Source: Bacillota bacterium
GTDB taxonomy: Bacteria > Bacillota > Clostridia > Lachnospirales > Lachnospiraceae
Direction of reading: 5' to 3'
Assembly: GCA_023415635.1 (NCBI GenBank)
Contig: JAEZJV010000017.1
Coordinates: 1-28,251, forward strand
Length of the DNA: 28,251 bases
Shown: positions 1 to 5,140 of the stretch, one piece after another
Layout of the letters: each line of letters opens with the position of its first letter
Position numbering within the stretch: the stretch's first letter is position 1
The notes under the pieces: model-generated
Told to the model about the DNA's origin: nothing
Database searches by the model: none
What the model saw: only the letters and a program-made list of their open reading frames with translations
Translations under genes and position numbers: made by a program

Positions 1-10
1 CTCATTTGTT

Positions 11-1186
11 CTAGCGACTTACATGTAATATCCTGTTTCTAAAGCGACCAAATTTGATTATTCCATATGAAACTCTCTTTAATACCTTGATTTTATTGTT
101 ATTACCTTCAGTTGGACCGTTTGTAAAGCCATACTTAAATGCATTCAGTATTTCTTTTGACCAGTTTCGAAATGTCTTTGCGCAGCCTTCAAACTCATTT
201 ATTCCGCAGATTTCTGCATTCCTGATCCAATCCCAGAACTCAGTTCTTAATACTGAGTAACTTTTCTCATCGCAAATTCGATAAAACCATTCCTTAAAAT
301 AATGAGCCTTGCGTAAATCATCATTATAAAGAAGCATTAAATCGCATTCTTTCTTACGGTCATCTTTTAACTTATTGTATCTTCCTAAAATAAGCCTTCT
401 GCTATGCTTATAGTATTTCCGAAGAGATACAGGCATGGTTTTTTGAAGTCTTTTTCGGACATTCTCAATTGCCCAGGTAACCTGTCTGATGAAATGGTAC
501 TTATCAGTAATCAGGGTTGCATTCGGAAAGAATGTTTTTGCTATATCCCGATAAGGCTCCCACATATCCGATATGAAAAACTCTACCCGGTTGCGCTGGC
601 TTTTAGGAACATCTCTGAAGTATCTGCACAGGTGTGATTGCGTACGGTCAGGAAGTATATCCAGAATACATTTTTTCTTACCGTCCACGAGGATACACTG
701 ATACTTTCCTGTATCGGCATTGCCTTTGAATTCATCAATGCAAAGGACTTTCGGTATGTCTGGCCTGTCATACTGAATACGGTCAAAAATCCTTGTTACA
801 GTAGAAACTGAGACATTTGTCTGAGAAGCTACATAGGTATAACTGATGGTATTCCTGAGCTGATGGCAGATATACATCGCCAACCGTTTAGTCAAGTGCT
901 GATATTTCGGAAGCCAGGAATACTTCTCTGAAAAGTGTTTGCCACATGGGCAGGAGTACCGTCTCTTTCGTAAAACCAGATTAACCGGTTTAAGCTGGAA
1001 AGGGATGTCCTTTATGGTCTGCATTCGGTAATCATGGATTCTGGAAGTGATTTTTCCGCAGACAGGACAAACCTGTTCAGTAGGTTTAGTATCCAGATGG
1101 ATAGTAATGATCGAGTCGGAATGGTAAATATTTTTTACGATAACATCTTCTAAATTTAGAAGTTTATTGATACAATGAGAGTGCAC
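11..1186 (-). CDS. ISL3-family transposase
   Basis: A complete 391-aa DDE transposase of the ISL3 family, which moves its insertion sequence by cut-and-paste. The N-terminus has the family's zinc-binding region (CPVCG at residues 40-44 and CPCG at 79-82), followed by a helix-turn-helix-like segment (about 115-135). The likely catalytic acids are D151 in DEFKG, D207 in SDMWEPY and E360 in GPTEGNNNK. The start is GTG (minus strand), directly after an in-frame TAA and about 10 bases downstream of an AGGGG ribosome site. The gene lies outside the att-bounded element to its right. The outer IS terminus would lie at or beyond the left window edge, so inverted repeats and target duplication could not be paired. 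The open frame suggests an active or recently active copy. The family call is sure; the IS name is unknown. Confidence 0.93.
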   Translation of the reverse strand: MHSHCINKLLNLEDVIVKNIYHSDSIITIHLDTKPTEQVCPVCGKITSRIHDYRMQTIKDIPFQLKPVNLVLRKRRYSCPCGKHFSEKYSWLPKYQHLTKRLAMYICHQLRNTISYTYVASQTNVSVSTVTRIFDRIQYDRPDIPKVLCIDEFKGNADTGKYQCILVDGKKKCILDILPDRTQSHLCRYFRDVPKSQRNRVEFFISDMWEPYRDIAKTFFPNATLITDKYHFIRQVTWAIENVRKRLQKTMPVSLRKYYKHSRRLILGRYNKLKDDRKKECDLMLLYNDDLRKAHYFKEWFYRICDEKSYSVLRTEFWDWIRNAEICGINEFEGCAKTFRNWSKEILNAFKYGFTNGPTEGNNNKIKVLKRVSYGIIKFGRFRNRILHVSR

Positions 1187-1259
1187 TTATACATCTACCC
1201 CTTTTTAGTAAGTTTGGTCGCAGAACGGAGGGAGGTAGGCTTGTTATAAGTGCATTTTA

Positions 1260-1292
1260 ATATAAAAAAATATCGGGGTGAAGTATCACCCC
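1260..1292 (-). terminator. hairpin with T-tract upstream of the ISL3 transposase
   Basis: On the minus strand GGGGTGA / TCACCCC (1275-1281 with 1286-1292, loop TACT) is followed by GATATTTTTTTA. It would stop transcripts entering the insertion sequence from the right. Confidence 0.6.
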
Positions 1293-1406
1293 AACATTTA
1301 TTATAGAACCAATATTTGATGAATGTGCCAAAGTGAAGTAATGCCTGTAATATTAAAACAGGTCTATCGACTTGTGTGATGTAACCCCTTGAGGTTAGAC
1401 CTTTCT

Positions 1407-1437
1407 GGCGGAGTGGATTTTTCCACTTCGCCTTTTT
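1407..1437 (+). terminator. intrinsic terminator left of the element
   Basis: Stem ggcggagtgga (1407-1417) pairs with tccacttcgcc (1422-1432, one G-U pair) and is followed by TTTTT. It lies 7 bases before the left att repeat. It is probably the terminator of an ancestral host gene that pointed at the tRNA-Leu gene from the left. Confidence 0.7.
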
Positions 1438-1443
1438 CAATAT

Positions 1444-1464
1444 TGCAGTTGAGGGGACTTGAAC
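1444..1464. repeat. left attachment core (copy of the tRNA-Leu 3' end)
   Basis: Twenty-one bases identical to 19750-19770. Identity stops on both sides (t/a before, tta/ccc after), as expected for an att core. Confidence 0.88.
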
Positions 1465-1531
1465 TTATCACAGTTCATGGAAGCCCCTGTTTATAAGGGT
1501 TCCAGAGGTTAGGAATGAAAGTGTAACAGAA

Positions 1532-1543
1532 GTTTAACAGTTT
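1532..1543 (+). repeat. possible left integrase arm site
   Basis: The 12-mer gtttaacagttt recurs in the same orientation at 19676-19687, just inside the other end of the element. Both copies follow ACAGA or ACAGAA. Direct repeats inside each end are typical arm-type binding sites for tyrosine integrases; function is inferred. Confidence 0.45.
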
Positions 1544-1585
1544 ATCACCTAGAAAGGAGTAAATAGAGTTCTTTCAGGCTATGAC

Positions 1586-1617
1586 AAGAGGCAGATATAA
1601 TAAAGTTTCTGCCTCTT
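1586..1617 (+). terminator. strong hairpin, probable terminator
   Basis: A perfect 10-bp stem aagaggcaga / tctgcctctt (1586-1595 with 1608-1617), followed by TATC. No coding sequence ends here, so it may end a leader RNA or insulate the element end. Confidence 0.5.
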
Positions 1618-1624
1618 TATCAAA

Positions 1625-1647
1625 AAAGTGCCTAAATTAGGCACTTT
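1625..1647. terminator. second strong hairpin, bidirectional terminator
   Basis: A perfect 10-bp stem aaagtgccta / taggcacttt with an AAT loop, with A-rich DNA on the left and T residues in the right arm. It could act on both strands and follows the previous hairpin by 7 bases. Confidence 0.5.
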
Positions 1648-1649
1648 CA

Positions 1650-1958
1650 ACTTCAGTATTATACTAATTTTTAAGTTGCCCGCCAACTCCGTATCACTGT
1701 TTTGCAAAATTGATTAGCATTATTGTTGCTGGTCTTATCTAACATCTGAGGTTAGCCTTACCCAACGTGGGTGCAGGGTTTTAATGTTGTTAGCACAACA
1801 GGAGAAGCTCCTTATCTCCATATAGAAGAAATAACATATTTCATCTGGCATCTTTATTATAGTCCATTAACTCTAATTTTTCAATTTAAGAATTTTAAAT
1901 TACAAATTTCTTGTTTTACGTATATAAAGTGATGAAATAATTGAAATAAATCTTTTGG
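1650..1958. other. gene-free stretch with a hairpin cluster
   Basis: No coding sequence is credible here. Four short perfect stems follow one another: ctaac/gttag (1739-1755), accca/tgggt (1760-1772), tgttgt/acaaca (1785-1800) and ggag/ctcc (1801-1811). Such packing suggests a structured RNA or the 5' leader of the PemK-like gene. I do not recognise a known RNA family. The remainder (about 1815-1958) is plain AT-rich DNA. Confidence 0.4.
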
Positions 1959-1998
1959 GGTGTTAGAATTAACTGGAAAAACAAATGGGGGTGAAAAA

Positions 1999-2523
1999 TT
2001 GAAAATTGTAAGTGAAAAAGAGGTAGTCAATAATAAGGAAGCTTTAAAATGTACACTGGAACAACTGTATTCCAAAACCAATCTGAAAGATGTTGATGAT
2101 AGAAAAAGAACAAGTAATTATTATGACTGGTTAAATAAAAAAACCAATATCATTATATCTGAGAAAACCTATGTCTGTGATGAGAAAGAAAAGGACATTA
2201 AGAGAGGCAGTGTCGTATGGATTGAATTTGGTTTTAATATCGGAAATGAATTTGGGGGACGACACCCGGCTATCGTTTTACGTAAAACAGGAAACAGCGT
2301 ATTTGTAGTTCCATTATCATCACAGGAGCCGGAAGAGAAGAAGCCTTATCATGTGATTATAGAAAAAGTATATAATTTTAGAAATATGGTACGGTGGGCT
2401 AATGTTTTAAGAATTCAAAATGTCAGTCTGCAAAGAGTAGATTTTAATGCGTCAATTGGAAATGTAAAGGGTGAAGTATTAAATAGTATCAATGATGCAA
2501 TAAAAATTTCACACATTTTCTAG
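1999..2523 (+). CDS. PemK/MazF-like toxin
   Basis: A 174-aa protein whose residues 67-174 match the PemK/MazF fold: an IKRGSVVWIEFG opening strand, GRHPAIVL (87-94), VVPLSS (103-108), and a C-terminal SLQRVDFNASIGNV segment leading into a final helix. MazF-type proteins are usually mRNA-cutting toxins. The first 66 residues are a charged extension that canonical 110-aa MazF lacks. I chose the TTG at 1999 because GGGGGTG lies 6 bases upstream; the GTG at 1960 has no ribosome site. No antitoxin gene lies directly upstream, and the next sequence downstream is a structured non-coding unit. The fold assignment is good; toxicity and the identity of any antitoxin are unknown. It could instead be a solitary regulator of the element. 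Confidence 0.82.
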   Translation: MKIVSEKEVVNNKEALKCTLEQLYSKTNLKDVDDRKRTSNYYDWLNKKTNIIISEKTYVCDEKEKDIKRGSVVWIEFGFNIGNEFGGRHPAIVLRKTGNSVFVVPLSSQEPEEKKPYHVIIEKVYNFRNMVRWANVLRIQNVSLQRVDFNASIGNVKGEVLNSINDAIKISHIF

Positions 2524-2552
2524 TTGATATTTTTCTTGATTTATTATAAAAT
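2524..2552 (+). promoter_or_regulatory. promoter for the hairpin-array RNA
   Basis: TTGATA (2524-2529), a 17-base spacer and TAAAAT (2547-2552), starting right after the toxin stop codon. A start near 2559 would feed the hairpin array below. Confidence 0.5.
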
Positions 2553-2558
2553 GTAGTT

Positions 2559-2826
2559 GACAAGAAGAAGTGTTAATGATAGACTTCTAATGTTCCACGT
2601 GATAGTGTGAAGGAGCGTAAGCTCAGTTGATTAGTATTGAAGGAGAGAGAGTAGCGATACTCTCTCTTAGTTTTGTATTTTTTAGCGTACAAAAGCATAT
2701 ATTATTAATATAGCGTGAAGGAATATCGCTATTCAATTTGTAGTTTGAAGAGAAAGAGAGGGTTTTATTATCCTCTCTTTCTAGTCTAAAATGATATCGT
2801 ATTTGCATTTGCAAATGCGATTTTTT
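2559..2826 (+). ncRNA. candidate structured RNA with four repeated hairpins
   Basis: No credible protein is encoded here. Four units start with TAG-N2/3-TGAAGGA or a close variant (TGAAG at 2608, 2638, 2716 and 2746; spacings 30, 78 and 30). Each runs straight into a hairpin: GAGC-GTAA-GCTC (2613-2624), a 10-bp stem with a GCGA loop (2644-2667), GAATA-TCGC-TATTC (2721-2734) and an 11-bp stem (2751-2782). Two of the loops are GNRA tetraloops. A promoter-like sequence precedes the array and a strong intrinsic terminator ends it, so a transcript of about 265 bases is plausible. It follows a PemK-like toxin gene, so an RNA antitoxin or a regulator is conceivable but unproven. It matches no RNA family I recognise. 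Confidence 0.5.
2797..2826 (+). terminator. intrinsic terminator of the hairpin-array RNA
   Basis: Stem tcgtatttgc / gcaaatgcga (2797-2806 with 2811-2820, one G-U pair), loop ATTT, then six T residues. Confidence 0.75.
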
Positions 2827-2910
2827 AATGTAATGAATATTTCCATATGTTTTTCTTAACTGTCATCATTTTAATTATGGGGATACATTTCAGGAAATAT
2901 TAAATGTATT

Positions 2911-3022
2911 TATCTTAGTGGGTCATCTTAGGGGGTGATGCGTTATCTTGGGGGGTCATCTTGGGGGGTGCAGGTTATCCTTGGGGGTCATCTTAGGGAG
3001 TCAGATTATTATCCTTGGGGGT
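2911..3022 (+). repeat. iteron-like array, seven 13-bp G-rich repeats
   Basis: Seven copies of YATCTTRGGGGGT (two read TATCCTTGGGGGT) start at 2911, 2924, 2944, 2957, 2976, 2989 and 3010. They form three head-to-tail pairs plus a single copy. The pairs start 33, 32 and 34 bp apart, about three helical turns, so a bound protein would sit on one face. Six of the copies carry runs of three to six G on the plus strand, so G-quadruplex formation is also possible. Likely roles are binding of an initiator, partition protein or repressor, or a transfer origin. It sits directly upstream of the next reading frame. Confidence 0.85.
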
Positions 3023-3034
3023 AACACCTGATTT

Positions 3035-3883
3035 GTGTTCGTTTTTCAAATATCCTGTTTGTTTTTCAATCATATTATTATAAACGAGCTGAATGGAGAA
3101 GCATATACAAAGACAGCTTTAGAACAATTCTGGTCTACTGATGAAAAGGAAATTGTTGAAACAACACAGCAGACGATTGATGATGCTCTAATCTGGAAGA
3201 TGGTTAATGTATCAAAAATCAGAATGCCAAAAATCGAAAATGAAAAATATAAGCTTTGGGTTTCATATTACGATATGTGGGGACGAAAGCGAAGTATGCT
3301 GGAACTACTGCTGATAATATGGCTGAAAAAAATATTATTCCTGTTGCTGCTTCTTAAGGATTTGCTTCAGTATAGGGAAATAATATATCAAGAGCTTTGT
3401 AAGGAATATAATAAAACACTTGATATACTTAAAAAGATTCGTAGTTATGGAATTTCTTCAAAGGATAAACTTAAGCAGGAAATGAATACTACCGGTTCGG
3501 AAATCAGTCATATTAAAAAACAGATAAAGGAAATAGAAGGAAAGTTAGAACAAGAATCTTTTTTTGAACATAATACAAATAGGACAGAAAGTGTTGCTTT
3601 ATTTACCGAATTGGATAATTTGCAGCAGAAACTTAAGGAGAAGAACAGGATTTATATCGACCTGTCAAAAATCAAGAACGTAATAGAAAAGGCGGAAAAC
3701 CCGGATTTCCTTTTTGGTTTGTTGAAAGAAGCAGGGTTGTCTGTGGATAAAACAACGATTTTAATAAAAAAAGTAGATAATATTTCGGATATGCCGGAAG
3801 AGGAGCAGGGATTTGAAAGGCAGCTGGAAGAAGGCTTAATCGAAGACATCATTATAGAAGAAAATGAATTCGAAATAGAATAA
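3035..3883 (+). CDS. unrecognised coiled-coil protein, possibly frameshifted
   Basis: An open frame of 282 codons that I cannot assign. Residues about 110-220 are strongly helical and charged, with heptad-like stretches (for example the lysine/glutamate run after SSKDKLKQEMN), suggesting a coiled coil. The tail is very acidic. No convincing start exists: the GTG at 3035 lacks a ribosome site and the first in-frame ATG is at about 3200. Around 3279-3282 (four G) the coding quality seems to pass to another frame, which reads KYAGTTADNMAEKN and stops at 3357, while this frame gives a low-complexity leucine stretch. It may therefore be two gene remnants joined by an indel. The G-rich repeats lie immediately upstream, which fits either a regulated gene or a decayed replication or mobilisation gene. 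Confidence 0.45.
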   Translation: MFVFQISCLFFNHIIINELNGEAYTKTALEQFWSTDEKEIVETTQQTIDDALIWKMVNVSKIRMPKIENEKYKLWVSYYDMWGRKRSMLELLLIIWLKKILFLLLLLKDLLQYREIIYQELCKEYNKTLDILKKIRSYGISSKDKLKQEMNTTGSEISHIKKQIKEIEGKLEQESFFEHNTNRTESVALFTELDNLQQKLKEKNRIYIDLSKIKNVIEKAENPDFLFGLLKEAGLSVDKTTILIKKVDNISDMPEEEQGFERQLEEGLIEDIIIEENEFEIE

Positions 3884-3900
3884 GAGGCGCAAGCCTCTTA
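3881..3900. terminator. convergent-gene hairpin
   Basis: A perfect 8-bp stem taagaggc / gcctctta around a GCAA tetraloop. The stop codons of the two facing genes (3881-3883 and 3898-3900) form the two outer ends of the stem. T-tracts are weak. Confidence 0.55.
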
Positions 3901-4194
3901 TTTGCTATCAAGATAATTCATAATATATGTTTTTAAGTCAGAGGAGATATCCTTGCGCTTCTTGTATCTTCCTCGTAACAGGAGGCGGCAATTGTTGTTA
4001 AGTTCAGTAAGGAGGTTTTCTATATTATCAATTTGGTCAGAAGATATAGAAGCAGATTTTTTTGAGATAGATAATAATTCGTTTATAGAATCATTGGCTA
4101 TGGAAATCTGTTGTGCAAAGGCAGATAAATCATCAGTTTTAATATTGATGTTTATACCGGTCTTTAGTATTTGATTTTTGCAGTATTCCGACAT
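3898..4194 (-). CDS. small helical protein of unknown function
   Basis: A 98-aa protein that I do not recognise. The start ATG is preceded by AGGGA nine bases upstream on the minus strand, which supports a real gene. The sequence reads as amphipathic helices (an SAFAQQISIANDSINELLSIS segment at about residues 24-44, then IDNIENLLTELNN) and ends with a basic patch RGRYKKRKD (about 75-83), so it may bind nucleic acid or a partner protein. Size and composition resemble accessory proteins of mobilisation modules, but no diagnostic motif is visible. It faces the coiled-coil gene and shares a terminator hairpin with it. Confidence 0.5.
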   Translation of the reverse strand: MSEYCKNQILKTGININIKTDDLSAFAQQISIANDSINELLSISKKSASISSDQIDNIENLLTELNNNCRLLLRGRYKKRKDISSDLKTYIMNYLDSK

Positions 4195-4357
4195 GGAAAT
4201 TTCCCTAGTGAGAAATGGATTCTATTCGTGATTTTTCTAACGGGGACAAATAAAGTTTTATGGATGTAAAAGTTTTATCGTTCATAGGTATGCTCCTTCC
4301 GTAATAAATCGTACGTTACAATCAATATGAAGGAATTATAAGGACAATATTTTAAAA
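4195..4357. other. short intergenic stretch
   Basis: It holds two direct copies of aaagttttat (4252-4261 and 4269-4278) in otherwise unremarkable AT-rich DNA. It probably contains the promoter of the leftward small gene. Confidence 0.3.
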
Positions 4358-4611
4358 ATGCAGTTTGTTAAAAATGTAAAACTTCAGATGTTGAGTATCA
4401 GAATAAATCATATTATTGTTATCAAACAAGTCGAAAGGAGATACAAAAAACAGATGAAAACAGAGACAATGAGATGTTGGTCGAAAATAACATCGATAGT
4501 TATATTGAAATGCATCAGAATGTATTCAAGCCTTGTGAAGAAGATGAGGAAAAAGAAGATGATGTGAATGACTACTTACAATTTCTTGCAAAGCTAGATA
4601 ATGAGGGATAA
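4358..4611 (+). pseudogene. small acidic gene broken by a one-base frameshift
   Basis: From the ATG at 4358 the frame reads MQFVK and then derails. If one A is added to the five-A run at 4370-4374, an 84-residue protein results: MQFVKKCKTSDVEYQ, a YYCYQTSRKEIQ segment, then a highly acidic second half (CEEDEEKEDD) ending NDYLQFLAKLDNEG before TAA at 4609. The restored reading is far more protein-like than the 69-residue frame starting at 4358, which is rich in isoleucine, lysine and methionine. It may be a genuine mutation, a sequencing error in a homopolymer, or slippage at the A-run. The ribosome site AAGGA is distant (13 bases). It lies 49 bp upstream of another tiny gene, probably in one transcript. 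Function unknown. Confidence 0.5.
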
Positions 4612-4660
4612 AATAAAGAAAATTAAGTTGCATCATTAAAGAAAAATTAGGAGGCTGCTG

Positions 4661-4816
4661 ATGAGTGAAAAACCAGATGAAAATAAAAAGAAAGTCCCAG
4701 TCTTGACATTTGAGGAATTTCTCAAAAAAGAAAAAGGTGAGATTGTTATCAAAGGACCATTTAAAATAAGAGCGGAAGACGCTGATAAATTTATGAAGTA
4801 TCTTGAAAACAGGTAA
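4661..4816 (+). CDS. 51-aa charged protein of unknown function
   Basis: A perfect AGGAGG (4649-4654) lies 6 bases before the ATG, and the frame ends at TAA 4814-4816 just before a terminator. The product is short and charged: MSEKPDENKKK, then VLTFEEFLKKEK, then GPFKIRAEDADKFMKYLENR as a probable C-terminal helix. Alternating strand and helix tendencies suggest a folded mini-protein. I do not recognise the family. It is downstream of the frameshifted acidic gene and upstream of the ABC-type ATPase, so it may be an accessory or antitoxin-like factor of the element; that is inference only. Confidence 0.65.
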   Translation: MSEKPDENKKKVPVLTFEEFLKKEKGEIVIKGPFKIRAEDADKFMKYLENR

Positions 4817-4843
4817 TAAAGAAGCAAAATTTGGTGATATGAC

Positions 4844-4880
4844 AAAGGGCATTCATTCAATACGAAGAGTGCTCTTTTTA
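4844..4880 (+). terminator. intrinsic terminator after the small genes
   Basis: aaagggca (4844-4851) pairs with tgctcttt (4870-4877, one G-U pair) across an 18-base loop, followed by TTTATAT. A smaller inner hairpin agag-tg-ctct lies in the same place. Confidence 0.5.
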
Positions 4881-5040
4881 TATGTGTTTATGTAACATTC
4901 AATATTCCGAGCAATAGTAAAGAAAATTGATACAGAATAAGTGTAATTTTTCGGTTTGGACTTTCGGCAAGAAAGATAGTTTGATTTTAATTTTTAGTGC
5001 TAATACTAACAGGGATTTTGTTGAATTCTGTAAGAAAGTT

Positions 5041-5075
5041 TTGTAAATTCGATTTTTATGGTTTATAATGGAAAT
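5041..5075 (+). promoter_or_regulatory. promoter of the ABC-type ATPase gene
   Basis: TTGTAA (5041-5046), 17 bases, TATAAT (5064-5069). The 20 bases ttatggtttataatggaaat (5056-5075) recur exactly at 7628-7647, before the DUF499 operon. The untranslated leader is about 65 bases. Confidence 0.75.
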
Positions 5076-5140
5076 AAAGCGAACGCCTAGTCAAAATGAT
5101 AATAAGATTAGGGAGATAAAACTGAACATAGGGGGTAAAC

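Noticed and set aside
1195..1440. 81-aa leftward open frame beside the ISL3 transposase
   Set aside because: It runs through two hairpin terminators and has no ribosome site or protein-like pattern.
1650..1958. Group II intron end, IS605-type guide RNA or riboswitch in the hairpin cluster
   Set aside because: None of the hallmark sequences of these RNAs could be recognised.
2911..3022. Repeat array as a CRISPR
   Set aside because: The units are 13 bp, paired without spacers and separated by only 6-8 bp; no cas gene is present.
3898..4194. MobC-type mobilisation protein call for the 98-aa gene
   Set aside because: Size and helix content fit, but no diagnostic motif is visible and no relaxase is nearby.
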